Positions 16,901 through 26,022 of a DNA stretch of 64,000 bases are shown in pieces. This DNA is from JBBSEX01 sp038239345. Its GTDB lineage: Bacteria; Acidobacteriota; Terriglobia; Bryobacterales; Bryobacteraceae. The translations under genes and the position numbers were made by a program. Below the pieces are notes generated by a model. It was not told the DNA's origin and ran no database searches. It saw only the letters and a program-made list of their open reading frames with translations. The stretch spans positions 434,001-498,000 of the forward strand of contig JBBSEX010000001.1 in assembly GCA_038239345.1 (NCBI GenBank), written 5' to 3'. Within the stretch, counting starts at the first letter, position 1; each line of letters begins with the position of its first letter.

Positions 16901-18313
16901 ATGCGCATCGTTGCTCTGCTGCTGGCCTTCGCCGTTCGTTGTTCATTCGCCGCTTCCACCATTTCCGATAACGCCGATGTAAAGGGCGCCGAGCGATTCT
17001 TTGAAGCCTGGATACAAGGGCAGATCGCTTATCGTGGACTACCCGGAATCGCCGTCGGCGTGATCCACGATCAGGAACTCGTCTGGGCAAAGGGCTTCGG
17101 TTATGCCGATGTCGATTTAAAAACTCCGGTCACGCCAAGCACGAAATTCCGCATGGCTTCGCACAGCAAGCTCTTTACCGCGACCGCCATTATGCAACTG
17201 CGCGATGCCGGAAAAGTTCACCTCGATGATCCCGTGGAGAAATATCTGCCGTGGTTCAAGGTGCAACCATTACAGGCAGGCGACCTGACGATCACGTTGG
17301 AAGAACTGCTGACGCATAGCGCCGGCTTACCGCGTGAAGCCGGGCCGCACTGGTCCGAACTCTCTTTCCCCGATGCGGCGGGTGTGCAAAAGTTTATCGC
17401 CACCCATCCTGTTCCCTACTCTCCTGAAATCCGTTGGAAGTATTCCAATCTCGGATTCACTATCGCCGGAATGGTAGTGGAGGCCGTATCGGGCGGGCCT
17501 TGGGCCAACTACGTTCAAACCCATATTTTCGATCCGCTGGGAATGGCAAGCTCCAGCGTAGACAAGCCCGTTGAAGGCCTGGCCACCGGTTACGGCCGCC
17601 GCATGCCCGATGGAACCCGAGCCAAGATGCCGTTCGTCGATGCTCGTTCGATGGCAGCCGCCACCGGGATCACTTCGACAGTCGAGGATATGGCAAAGTT
17701 TGTATCACTTCAATTTCGCAGCGGCGCGGTTGGCGGCAGCCAGATCCTCAGCACAGGCGCGCTACGCCAGATGCACCGCGTACGCATGTTGGAAAATAAC
17801 TGGGAGCGCGGCAATGCCATCGGTTTCGCTGTCAGCCGGTATAAGGGCAAGGTGTACATCGGACACGGTGGATCGTACCCTGGCTATAAGACGCAAACCT
17901 TCATCCAGCTTGATTCGAAAGTAGGCGTCGTGGTTCTTACTAACGGCGACGATTCCAACGCTTCGGATATCGCCGATCACCTGATGCAATCGGTAGGTGA
18001 GGCTGTTGCTAAGACCACGGAGGTGCATCCGTCAAATCTCGCCTGGAACCCGGCCTGGAGCCGTTTCGCGGGCATCTATCGAAGCCGGAATAGTGATTCG
18101 CAGGTAGTGGAACTCAATCAGCGCCTGGTGCTGCTGGATCCGTCAGGACCGTTTCCGGAACACCCAGGTAGCCTGGTTCCGATCGGCGATGATAAGTTTC
18201 GGCTCGAGGCGGATACTGGCGGCGCACCCGTCGGAGAGACGGTCAGATTCATCGAGAAAGATGGAAGAATGCGTATGTATACCGGCGAGAGCTACGCCGA
18301 TCGCGTTCAATAA
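16901..18313 (+). CDS. Serine hydrolase, class C beta-lactamase/penicillin-binding-protein family, exported
   Basis: 470 residues with signal peptide MRIVALLLAFAVRCSFAAS. The catalytic serine motif is Ser87-His-Ser-Lys90 in RMASHSKLF, the second motif is Tyr181-Ser-Asn183 and the third is HGG in GHGGSYPGY, as in esterases and D-aminopeptidases of this fold. A C-terminal domain of about 110 residues follows, like DUF3471 or lipocalin-like tails of related hydrolases. It probably acts on peptides or esters in the periplasm; true beta-lactamase activity is not implied. It starts 26 bases after the chemosensory operon but has its own promoter-like hexamer. Confidence 0.88.
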   Translation: MRIVALLLAFAVRCSFAASTISDNADVKGAERFFEAWIQGQIAYRGLPGIAVGVIHDQELVWAKGFGYADVDLKTPVTPSTKFRMASHSKLFTATAIMQLRDAGKVHLDDPVEKYLPWFKVQPLQAGDLTITLEELLTHSAGLPREAGPHWSELSFPDAAGVQKFIATHPVPYSPEIRWKYSNLGFTIAGMVVEAVSGGPWANYVQTHIFDPLGMASSSVDKPVEGLATGYGRRMPDGTRAKMPFVDARSMAAATGITSTVEDMAKFVSLQFRSGAVGGSQILSTGALRQMHRVRMLENNWERGNAIGFAVSRYKGKVYIGHGGSYPGYKTQTFIQLDSKVGVVVLTNGDDSNASDIADHLMQSVGEAVAKTTEVHPSNLAWNPAWSRFAGIYRSRNSDSQVVELNQRLVLLDPSGPFPEHPGSLVPIGDDKFRLEADTGGAPVGETVRFIEKDGRMRMYTGESYADRVQ

Positions 18314-18323
18314 GTCAGATTCT

Positions 18324-21300
18324 TCAACGCCACTCGCCGGTAAGAATAAAAGCAGCCCAGTAGTACGGGGAACGCCAGCGTTCCTGGCTCATCATCCACT
18401 GCTGCGCCGAACGAAGCGCCGCCGCCGGACCAAGATTTTCCACCCACAAGCCTCGATAAAATCGCTCCATGAATTGCGCGGTCGCCTGATCGTCGACACT
18501 CCATAGAGTCGCCACCACCGCTCGCGCGCCAGCGTACAGGAATCCGCGATTCAGCCCGATAATACCTTCGCCGCTCACCTCCGGCCCGAGCGCGGTTCGG
18601 CACGCGCTGAGTACCACCAGCCGGGCGTTGAGCGAAAGATTATAGATCTCGTAAAGCCTGACGCGTCCCTCGCGCGGATGGCCCTCCGCGTCCATCGTGG
18701 AGAAGGCGATACTCGAAAGTTCCGGGCGAGTTGTATCGAGTAAAGCATGCGAAGCGATATGGATGAATCGAAACGTGGACAGATCCCGGCGTCGTAAGAC
18801 TGATGAATTTGCATCGAGTCCTAATACCTGTTCCGCTCGTCCGGTGCCGGCTATCGCGGATATTCGTTGTGCTTCCTCTCTCGACCAGCGTAGGCGGGGA
18901 AGCGTCTCACGCGAATCCGCAGCGACCGGTGAACGCTCGTCTTCTTTGCTGAATACCGGATCGGCGACGATCAGGATTTTCTTCGCATTTGTGGGGGATT
19001 CCCGATGTTCGCGGCGGATTTCGATCAACACCGAGGCGGCCGGCAGATATACAATTTCATGCCCGGCTCCTAACCTTGCTCCAGTCTTCAAGGCTAGAAG
19101 CGGAAAGGGGATCAGCGAAAGTGGCCCGTCCGGAACAATCACAATGCGTTTCCGGCCGATCCATTCCGCAACAGGTCCAATAAGGATCTCGCCAAGAATT
19201 CCAGCTTCGCGATTCACCGCAACATCGGCCAGTTGCTGACGCTGCTCTGTCGCCCCCGCGGTCTCACGGGCCACACGTCGATTCCGTTCCGTCAACGCTG
19301 CATACAGTTTGCGGATCGGGCCATCCAGCTTTTCGACGCCCGGTAACTTCACCTGCCGCAGAGACGTGGAAGTAACAGCCCACACAAAACTACGTTCGGG
19401 GCCAGTGAAATATTCAAGCAGAACGGTATCCGCATCAAGGCCGTATTTCTGTACATCGGCGACGCCGGGGGCAAGCGGTAGAGCCAAATTCGCGTAGTGA
19501 GGATTCGCTTCCCGGATACGTCCATCCAATTCCTGGCGTTGCTCCAGCAAGAGATCGAACCGCGTCAGCGCCTGCGCGCTCGAGGCACGGGCGAGTCTCT
19601 CGGCCTGCGAATTCAGCTCGGAATCCAGCCGATCCTCCCGCGCGCGTAGCCGGGGCTCGAGAACATTCCGTAGATCGCTCCGGTTACTTGTCAATGCATC
19701 CAGCAGCCCCCTGGCATGCGCTTCTTCGCTAGTTGCGAATGCTTCGCCACGCGAGTTGTGACGATCGCCGCTTTCAAACAGCAGCCGGATCCGCAGTGCA
19801 AATGCCTCGCGCTTGGATGACAGGAATGCGCTGCGCAGATTTGTCGCCAGCAGAGAGGATCGCGCCGTCTCAATCACCGCGATCGCCTGATCGGCGTAGG
19901 ACAACGCCGCGCGTCGGTCTTCGCGCATCCGGCACACCTCCGCCAGTCCCACCAGCGATACCGATTCAGCGATACGATCGCCCGTTTCCCGCTCCAGCAA
20001 AAGCGCACGATCGAAGTCCGACTGCGCCTGCTCCAGCTTGCGTTCGGCGAGATGCACTTTGCCCAGCACCTGCCATGACCAAGCCTCGCCCGCCCGGTCT
20101 CCTAACTCATGAAAGAGGCCGATCGATTGTGTTATCAAATCTTCGGCCCGCCCCGAATCCGCGTTACCAAACGCTTCGCCGAGCCCTTGCAGCGCGTAAG
20201 CTTCACCTCGCTTATGGTGATTGGCCCGGGCAAGATCCAAGGCTTGTCCGTAAAACGTTCGCGCCGGATCAAATGCCGATTGGGCAAGCCGCAGTTGCCC
20301 AAGATTGTTGAGGGATTCGGCAATCCCCGCGCTATCATCAAATTTCTTGCGCAGACCCAACGCCGCTTGGTGAGACTCTTCAGCCTGCTGCATGGATCCC
20401 AGGTAGGAATAAATCACTCCGCGATCGTTCCATACAGCGGCTTCATTGCGCGCATCTTTCAACTCTCGCCATAGGGGCAGCACTTCGTTGTATTTATCCA
20501 GCGCGTGTTGCGCATCGCCCAAACAAAAATAATCTTTAGCGATGCCGAGAAGCGAGTATGCTTGCCGCGCGGGATCGCCGAGCTCGCGGCGAATCGCGTA
20601 CGCCTGCTGCGTATTGGTGAGAGCTTCCGCACAATCGCCGAGGATGAATTGCGCCGCACCTAAATTATGTAGCGACGTGGATAGCTCATAGGTCTGCGCC
20701 ATCTGGCGCTGGAGTGAAATCGCCTGTTCGAACAATGGAATCGATCCGCGAATGTCTTCCGTCTGCAGCCGCGAAAATGCCATGGCGTAGAGCATCGCCG
20801 CCTGCACTCGCTTGTCAGCAATCTTGCCGGCGCCTTCCGCTTTTAAAAGTACATCGTTGTATCTTGCGGCACCGGCCAACGCCTGAAGGCGCGCTAGGGT
20901 CAGAAACGATTGCAAATATGTATCCGTGGTCGCGCCGGCCTGACTTTCCGTTCCGTCGAACGCCGCCAGGATGACATCGGTGATCGCGCCCTTGGCAGAT
21001 TCCCTCAGTGCCGCAAGTTGCGCGTACGATCGGAAAGCCCCCACATCCCGCTCGTCATCAATGGTCGCAGCCCGCCGGACGCTCACGCTTGCCGTAACAT
21101 TTCTGGCTGCTACGTCTTTCCGCGCGAGTGAAATCGTTACCTGAAAACTTTGCTGCCCGATAGCGGCAACTTCGGCTGATCCGCCGGACCCGCCCAAGCT
21201 CGCCGAGCGCGCCACGGGTGAACCGGCTTGATCGAGTAATACAATGCTGACCGAGGTTTCGGGCGCTACGGCCGCGATGCGTAAATATTCTCCGGCCGCC

Positions 21301-21449
21301 ACGACGATTCGAAATGTACGCGATTCGCTTCGCGAAAGCGTGAAGGTTATCGGGTTGGTAAGCTGTGGAATCTCCGGCTCCGCGCGAAGCCAACAGGAGC
21401 CAATCAGAGCGGCGATGATCGGCGCAACGCAAGTCCCGCGCGCAAGCAT
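18324..21449 (-). CDS. Exported TPR-CHAT protein (caspase-like peptidase domain)
   Basis: 1041 residues. A signal peptide (to about residue 23) and a small beta domain are followed by roughly ten TPR-like repeats (about 140-560), a coiled linker and a C-terminal CHAT domain (about 740-1041). The CHAT dyad is His901 (HIASHAL) and Cys950 (VLSACRTALG), both intact, and the family's GLNRGFLYAGARAV and TLWSVDD motifs are present. CHAT proteins are clan CD cysteine peptidases related to separase and caspase. The TPRs probably sense or hold a partner. The gene is convergent with the serine hydrolase and 24 bases after the phosphatase. No effector or toxin partner is seen next to it. Confidence 0.9.
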   Translation of the reverse strand: MLARGTCVAPIIAALIGSCWLRAEPEIPQLTNPITFTLSRSESRTFRIVVAAGEYLRIAAVAPETSVSIVLLDQAGSPVARSASLGGSGGSAEVAAIGQQSFQVTISLARKDVAARNVTASVSVRRAATIDDERDVGAFRSYAQLAALRESAKGAITDVILAAFDGTESQAGATTDTYLQSFLTLARLQALAGAARYNDVLLKAEGAGKIADKRVQAAMLYAMAFSRLQTEDIRGSIPLFEQAISLQRQMAQTYELSTSLHNLGAAQFILGDCAEALTNTQQAYAIRRELGDPARQAYSLLGIAKDYFCLGDAQHALDKYNEVLPLWRELKDARNEAAVWNDRGVIYSYLGSMQQAEESHQAALGLRKKFDDSAGIAESLNNLGQLRLAQSAFDPARTFYGQALDLARANHHKRGEAYALQGLGEAFGNADSGRAEDLITQSIGLFHELGDRAGEAWSWQVLGKVHLAERKLEQAQSDFDRALLLERETGDRIAESVSLVGLAEVCRMREDRRAALSYADQAIAVIETARSSLLATNLRSAFLSSKREAFALRIRLLFESGDRHNSRGEAFATSEEAHARGLLDALTSNRSDLRNVLEPRLRAREDRLDSELNSQAERLARASSAQALTRFDLLLEQRQELDGRIREANPHYANLALPLAPGVADVQKYGLDADTVLLEYFTGPERSFVWAVTSTSLRQVKLPGVEKLDGPIRKLYAALTERNRRVARETAGATEQRQQLADVAVNREAGILGEILIGPVAEWIGRKRIVIVPDGPLSLIPFPLLALKTGARLGAGHEIVYLPAASVLIEIRREHRESPTNAKKILIVADPVFSKEDERSPVAADSRETLPRLRWSREEAQRISAIAGTGRAEQVLGLDANSSVLRRRDLSTFRFIHIASHALLDTTRPELSSIAFSTMDAEGHPREGRVRLYEIYNLSLNARLVVLSACRTALGPEVSGEGIIGLNRGFLYAGARAVVATLWSVDDQATAQFMERFYRGLWVENLGPAAALRSAQQWMMSQERWRSPYYWAAFILTGEWR

Positions 21450-21456
21450 TCCAGCT

Positions 21457-21462
21457 AGTTTA
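21457..21462 (-). promoter_or_regulatory. TAnnnT -10-like element, possible leaderless promoter
   Basis: On the minus strand TAAACT ends seven bases before ATG 21449 of the CHAT gene. It lies in the 24-base gap after the phosphatase gene, so the CHAT gene may have its own start. Confidence 0.35.
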
Positions 21463-21473
21463 CACCTGCGAAA

Positions 21474-23045
21474 TCATTGCGCCATGAGCATTTCGTCGAG
21501 CACTCGGCCCGACGATCCACTCGGGATCTCGACGTCGAGCATGGTTGCCAGCGTCGGCGCAATATCGTTGACGGCGATGTTACGGTTGTACCGGCCCGCT
21601 TTAATCCCAGGCCCCATAAAGATTACCGGTACATGGGTATCGTAGTTGAACGGCGTGGAATGCGTGGTGTGCGCAGGTTCTTTCATCGCGCCCATCCAGT
21701 ATGGTTCCAGGAGGACCACCAGATCTCCGCTGCGCCTGGGAAAGAAGCCAAAGTTCATGCTCGCGGCAATATCGTCGCCAGTTACGCCGGACGACAATTG
21801 ATCGCGATTGTAGATTCGGAAAGCATGGGCCTGCGGCGTCAAAAGAATCGCGTCACTCACGGTATTGTAGACATCGTGGTGGCTGATTTTCTTCTCGTCG
21901 ATTACCTTCCAGTTGAAGTACATAGTTTCGTATACAGAGGCTGTGATCCAATCGGCTTCGCCGAACTTTCGGTTCAGCGCGGCTCGAACGACATCTTCGA
22001 TATCAAGAAACATATAGCCGCCGGGCATCTTGTGACCTTGATTCACTTCCGGTGTAGGCGATACGCCATGGTCGGCGCTCAGTACCACAATCGTATTCGC
22101 CACGCCTACCTGCTTATCGATCGCCGCCAACAATTTCCCAATCGACTTATCGGTGCGTAGGCACATGTCGCGCACCTCTGGCGAATCGGGGCCCACCTGG
22201 TGTCCAACATAATCATTGGCCGAAAACGAGACTGTTAGAACATCGGTGCCGCCGTGATTTCCCAGATTCTCGCCGGTAAGCGCTTCCTCGGCGAAGCTCT
22301 CCAGAATATCGTTGCCCCATGGGCTCGCCGGAATCTTTTCATAGGGCCGCAAACTGCCGGGCGTCGCGTGGAAATCCCAGGAATCGAAGCCATCCCACTT
22401 CTGCTTAACGTACTTCGCCGCCTGCTTCTTTTCGTTAAATCGCTTCGCCCAATCGGGAAGCGCGGCGAAATAAAACGTGCTGCTGACGAAGTTTCCCGTG
22501 GAATCGTCGAACCAGTAAGCGCCGTTTGCCCGGTGGCCGGATGGAAGAACCGCGCTGCGAGCCTTGAGCGACATACCGATTACGCGCGAAGCCTCGTGCG
22601 CATTTCGAACTTCATCGCCTACGGTCGATACCAGAAGCCGATTCGGGGATGCCGCATCCCAATCCTCACAGCGGGTTCCGGGCTTTTCATCGCGGCCGCC
22701 GACGATATGCTGATCCCAATCGCAAACGCTCGTCACCTGCTTGCCGGTTTCGCGATCATACCAACTGTTGCCTACCATCCCGCTTACCGACGGCATTGCG
22801 CCCGTCATGATGATGCTGTGCCCTACCGCCGTAACTGTGGGCGATTGTCGGTAGCGGGCGTTGGTAAACACCGCCCCTTCGTTCAATAGCTTTGCCAAGC
22901 CGCCGGTATATTCCTGGCGAAATCGCGTCAAATAATCGTAGCGAAACTGATCGATCACAATCGCTACGACAAGCTTCGGCTTTTTTGACGCTTGTCCGAA
23001 CACAGTCAGGGCCACCAGGAACAACAGCGGAATACGTTTGATCAT
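21474..23045 (-). CDS. PafA/PhoK-type alkaline phosphatase (alkaline phosphatase superfamily)
   Basis: 523 residues with a signal peptide ending around VFGQA. Metal-ligand Asp32 (VAIVIDQFRYD) and the nucleophile region SPTVTAVGHSIIMTG are seen; Thr72 is the likely nucleophile. The later motif VVLSADHGVSPTPE and the C-terminal VPVIFMGPGI complete the two-zinc site. This is the Thr-type monoesterase/phosphodiesterase group typified by PafA and PhoK, not PhoA. It should release phosphate from organic esters in the periplasm. No Pho-box-like sequence is evident upstream. Confidence 0.88.
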   Translation of the reverse strand: MIKRIPLLFLVALTVFGQASKKPKLVVAIVIDQFRYDYLTRFRQEYTGGLAKLLNEGAVFTNARYRQSPTVTAVGHSIIMTGAMPSVSGMVGNSWYDRETGKQVTSVCDWDQHIVGGRDEKPGTRCEDWDAASPNRLLVSTVGDEVRNAHEASRVIGMSLKARSAVLPSGHRANGAYWFDDSTGNFVSSTFYFAALPDWAKRFNEKKQAAKYVKQKWDGFDSWDFHATPGSLRPYEKIPASPWGNDILESFAEEALTGENLGNHGGTDVLTVSFSANDYVGHQVGPDSPEVRDMCLRTDKSIGKLLAAIDKQVGVANTIVVLSADHGVSPTPEVNQGHKMPGGYMFLDIEDVVRAALNRKFGEADWITASVYETMYFNWKVIDEKKISHHDVYNTVSDAILLTPQAHAFRIYNRDQLSSGVTGDDIAASMNFGFFPRRSGDLVVLLEPYWMGAMKEPAHTTHSTPFNYDTHVPVIFMGPGIKAGRYNRNIAVNDIAPTLATMLDVEIPSGSSGRVLDEMLMAQ

Positions 23046-23087
23046 GAAGCACTCAGGGTAGCAAAGGGAAAATACAGGCGTATGAAA

Positions 23088-23109
23088 AGGCAGGCGATTT
23101 AACCTGCCT
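23088..23109 (-). terminator. Hairpin terminator after the Dabb gene
   Basis: On the minus strand AGGCAGG, an eight-base loop and CCTGCCT are followed by TTTTC, just after the Dabb gene stop at 23121. The T-run is short, so it may be only partly effective before the phosphatase gene. Confidence 0.55.
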
Positions 23110-23120
23110 CGGGGAGAGGG

Positions 23121-23564
23121 TTACTGCCCTACAATATTGAACGTCGTCGTGCCCGCAACACGGACTTTTTCATAAGCCTTGGTCCAATCGGCATGATACG
23201 GGGCCGATGGATAGGCCTTAAGAACGGCTTCGTCGGCCATCTCCATGCAGACTCCATATTGCCGCTGAACGCCAGCGATATCGCCGGGAACGGTTTCGCC
23301 GCCCATCAGTTTCTTTCGCATTTCCGGATCTACCTTAGCGGCCATTGCAAGATTCAACGGCGATGCCAGCTTGCCGTACCAGACCTTGGAAATACCGTCG
23401 ATCTTTGAGGGCAAGGCATCGGTGGCGGCGTAAAAGGCCTTCCAGTCGTCGGGTGTCGCATCCTTGATCGCGGTGAATGCAAAGCAGTGCATCAGCTTCT
23501 TTTCGCTGGCCTGCATCATACCCGCCGCGCACAGCGCCAGGCATAGCAAATTTCTCATTTTCAT
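23121..23564 (-). CDS. Exported Dabb (stress-responsive alpha/beta barrel) domain protein
   Basis: 147 residues, start preceded by GGGGAGAG. The first 19 residues are a signal peptide (LLCLALCAAGMMQAS). The rest follows the Dabb ferredoxin-like fold: HCFAFTAIKDATPDDWKAFY, ISKVWYGKL, GVCMEMADEAVLKAYPSAPYHADW. Dabb domains dimerise into a barrel, and some are enzymes (olivetolic acid cyclase-like), but most have no known activity. Export of a Dabb protein is uncommon. It has its own downstream hairpin and sits between the phosphatase and the acyl-CoA operon, with no clear functional link to either. Confidence 0.75.
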   Translation of the reverse strand: MKMRNLLCLALCAAGMMQASEKKLMHCFAFTAIKDATPDDWKAFYAATDALPSKIDGISKVWYGKLASPLNLAMAAKVDPEMRKKLMGGETVPGDIAGVQRQYGVCMEMADEAVLKAYPSAPYHADWTKAYEKVRVAGTTTFNIVGQ

Positions 23565-23577
23565 TGTTCTCTCCCCT

Positions 23578-24345
23578 TTACGATTTATGCAAAAACTTCT
23601 CTATCCCTTGTTTCACTTCATCCGTCATTCTAGCGATTGCGTTCGCTTGCGCGCCGGCTTCGATTGCTTGATCAAACGTCATTCCATCCAGGTGATACAG
23701 CAAATTTTTCGATAGCCTCACCGCGGATGCCGGCCGGCTAGCGAGCTGGGTAAGATACGCTTCAGCCGACACATCGAACTCCGCATCTGGATAGACGCGG
23801 TTCACCATTCCAATGTCACGCGCCGTGGACGACGAAATCACTTCCCCGCCGGCGATCAATTCAAAGGCCCGCTTTTCCGGCACCGAGCGCCGCAGTATCG
23901 CCATGACCATCGCCGGAATAAATCCAATTTTCACTTCCGGATATCCGAATTGCGCCGATTCCGAGGCCAGGACGAGATCCGCCGCCGTCGCCACCCCGCA
24001 GCCGCCAGCAAGAGCTCTGCCTCGCACCACGGCTACCAGAGGCCGCGGATGATGACGCATCTGTATGAACAACTCGCCCATGGCACGGGCGTCATCCATG
24101 ATTTCCAGAACACCGCTGTCTCGCGATTTTAGAATTCCGGCTAGGTCGGCGCCCGAACAGAAATCCGCACCGGCACCGGTAATCGTCACCACGCGCACTT
24201 CTTTTAGCGGAATGGTCGAAGCAAGCGCAAGCTTCATCTCCGACACCATTTCGGCATCAAGAGCATTGCGTTTTTCCGGACGATTCATCGTAATGCGGGC
24301 GATTCCCCGCTCGATGCTAAACAGGATTTTCTGGTATTGCGCCAT
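23578..24345 (-). CDS. Enoyl-CoA hydratase/isomerase family protein
   Basis: ATG 24345 gives MAQYQKILFSIERGIARITM, the usual crotonase start, so I discard 19 extra upstream residues. The 255-residue protein has the CoA-binding and oxyanion-hole segments NRPEKRNALD, GAGADFCSGADL and VRGRALAGGCGVATAADLVLAS. The start lies inside the 3' end of the preceding AtuA-C-like gene (29-base overlap), so it is coupled. With its neighbours it should hydrate or isomerise an unsaturated acyl-CoA. Glu/Asp catalytic positions appear present but exact substrate cannot be assigned. Confidence 0.88.
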   Translation of the reverse strand: MAQYQKILFSIERGIARITMNRPEKRNALDAEMVSEMKLALASTIPLKEVRVVTITGAGADFCSGADLAGILKSRDSGVLEIMDDARAMGELFIQMRHHPRPLVAVVRGRALAGGCGVATAADLVLASESAQFGYPEVKIGFIPAMVMAILRRSVPEKRAFELIAGGEVISSSTARDIGMVNRVYPDAEFDVSAEAYLTQLASRPASAVRLSKNLLYHLDGMTFDQAIEAGAQANAIARMTDEVKQGIEKFLHKS

Positions 24346-24658
24346 CGGGCAGCGTGACCTCCATCCGCAGCAAGGCCGAGCTATAAGTCTTGCCTTGCGC
24401 ATCGGTCTTCAGCGACAGGGTGCCGCCGCCATCCAGACTTTCGTGCAGCAGAAAATTCAGGGCATGCAGATTGGGCAACTCAAAGCGCTCAACCTTGCCG
24501 TAGCAGATACCCTTGAAATGTTCTTTCACGCGATCGGCGGTAACTTGCTGCACCAAAATCGAATAGTGTCTGGGATCGCGCGCGATCAAACCGACGTTCG
24601 CCGTATCGCCCTTGTCGCCTGATCGGGCATGAGCAATTCGCAGCAGGGGGACGCGCAT
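24317..24658 (-). CDS. AtuA C-terminal-like ferredoxin-fold protein
   Basis: 113 residues beginning RVPLLRIAHARSGDKGDTAN, the signature of the small domain that forms the C-terminus of many AtuA (acyclic terpene utilisation) proteins. Here it is a separate gene, beginning at the stop of the large AtuA-like gene (TAATG) and overlapped by the hydratase gene at its end. The two AtuA parts therefore probably form a hetero-complex. Biochemical function of AtuA proteins is not established; they accompany branched or terpenoid acyl-CoA breakdown. Confidence 0.8.
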   Translation of the reverse strand: MRVPLLRIAHARSGDKGDTANVGLIARDPRHYSILVQQVTADRVKEHFKGICYGKVERFELPNLHALNFLLHESLDGGGTLSLKTDAQGKTYSSALLRMEVTLPDGAIPENPV

Positions 24659-26019
24659 TATCTTGCCTCCTCGACGATCACTTGCGGGGTAACCGCGGTC
24701 TTCGGAATCAGCGCCGGCCAGTAGGCGACAATCTCCTCCACCTTGGGCCGGCCACTCGCTAGACCCGTTACCGTCGGAGGTCCGTTGAGCGCCAGCGGTG
24801 CGATTTCTTTCGTGAAGCGCTCCACCACAGCACGATCGCCAGACCGTACGCCGACACGCAGAACCACCTCTCCGGCATCGGGATTCGGTTCACCCGCAAG
24901 CGGACCATGGCAGGCATTGGCGCCGACGAATTCCGTCAAAATGTGATCGAATTTCAGACCCAGCCGATCAAGGCGAGTTCGAAGGATAACATCAGCTGCC
25001 TTGGCTTTCTTGTAAGCGGCGGGCCAAGCGTACACCAACGTACCGACGGCTTTAAACCCCGCCGAATAGCTTACTGACACTTTATAAAACGGAGTGGCGG
25101 GATTGCCTTGGATGCCCGAAAATCGCACTCGATTTTCTCCATCAGCGGCGAGTTGAATCGTCGTAAAGTCGGCCACACAATCGGGCGTGATGTAAGCCTT
25201 GGGGTCTCCCATTTCGTACAGCAATTGTTCCTTAATCGATTCCACGCTGACGCGGCCGCCCGTTCCTTCGTGCTTCGTAATCGTGAAAGTCCCGTCGGGC
25301 TCGGCTTCGATGATGGGATAGCCGATCCCGGCAAGATCCGGAATCGTTTCCCAATCCACCTGACAATTCCCGCCAGTGCATTGCGCGCCGCATTCCACGG
25401 TGTGTCCGGCGACTGTTCCCGCTGACAACTTGTCCCAATCCTCCGCGCCCCAACCGAATTCATGAATCATCGGTCCAAGCGCCAGCCCGGTATCGGTACA
25501 GCGGCCGGTGATCACGATATGCGCTCCTTGATTCAGCGCCTCGGCGATTCCGAAAGCGCCAAAATACACGTTCGCGCTTTGCACGCGATCGCGAACCGTC
25601 GATAGCGGCTGCCCCGTATCCATGTTCTTTAACGGAATGCCCGCGGCAATAAACTCGTCCAGCCTGCCCAGAATGTCATCCCCGGCGACGATCGCGACCT
25701 TAAAACGTCCAGCGAGATTCAACTTGCGGGCAACTTCGATCACCGCTTCGCGGCACGCCATCGGATTCACGCCGCCGGCGTTTGCCACCACTTTGATATT
25801 CCTTTCCAGCAGGGCCGGTAATGTACGCGCAATCACGTCGATAAAATCCCGTGCATAGCCAAAACGCGGATCGCGCGATTTTTGCTTCTGCAAGATCGAC
25901 ATCGTCACTTCGGCTAGGTAATCGAGCGTAAGGTAATCCAGCGGGCCGCGATTCACCTGTTGTACCGGTGCCTCCACGGAATCGCCCCAGAATCCCTGTC
26001 CATTCGCGATTCGAATCAT
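24658..26019 (-). CDS. AtuA/DUF1446 family protein, large subunit
   Basis: 453 residues starting MIRIANGQGFWGDSVEAPVQ, with the family motifs GPLDYLTLDYLAEVTMSILQ, NAGGVNPMAC and GRCTDTGLALGPMIHEF. It is the large DUF1446 domain without the C-terminal ferredoxin-fold part, which is encoded next door. It starts three bases after the acyl-CoA dehydrogenase stop. In pseudomonads atuA belongs to citronellol/geraniol degradation; here the acyl-CoA carboxylase genes that usually accompany it are absent, so the pathway may differ. Confidence 0.85.
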   Translation of the reverse strand: MIRIANGQGFWGDSVEAPVQQVNRGPLDYLTLDYLAEVTMSILQKQKSRDPRFGYARDFIDVIARTLPALLERNIKVVANAGGVNPMACREAVIEVARKLNLAGRFKVAIVAGDDILGRLDEFIAAGIPLKNMDTGQPLSTVRDRVQSANVYFGAFGIAEALNQGAHIVITGRCTDTGLALGPMIHEFGWGAEDWDKLSAGTVAGHTVECGAQCTGGNCQVDWETIPDLAGIGYPIIEAEPDGTFTITKHEGTGGRVSVESIKEQLLYEMGDPKAYITPDCVADFTTIQLAADGENRVRFSGIQGNPATPFYKVSVSYSAGFKAVGTLVYAWPAAYKKAKAADVILRTRLDRLGLKFDHILTEFVGANACHGPLAGEPNPDAGEVVLRVGVRSGDRAVVERFTKEIAPLALNGPPTVTGLASGRPKVEEIVAYWPALIPKTAVTPQVIVEEAR

Positions 26020-26022
26020 CGG

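Noticed and set aside
18324..21449. Craspase-type (gRAMP-TPR-CHAT) defence system
   Set aside because: There is no gRAMP, Cas gene or CRISPR array, and the protein has a signal peptide.
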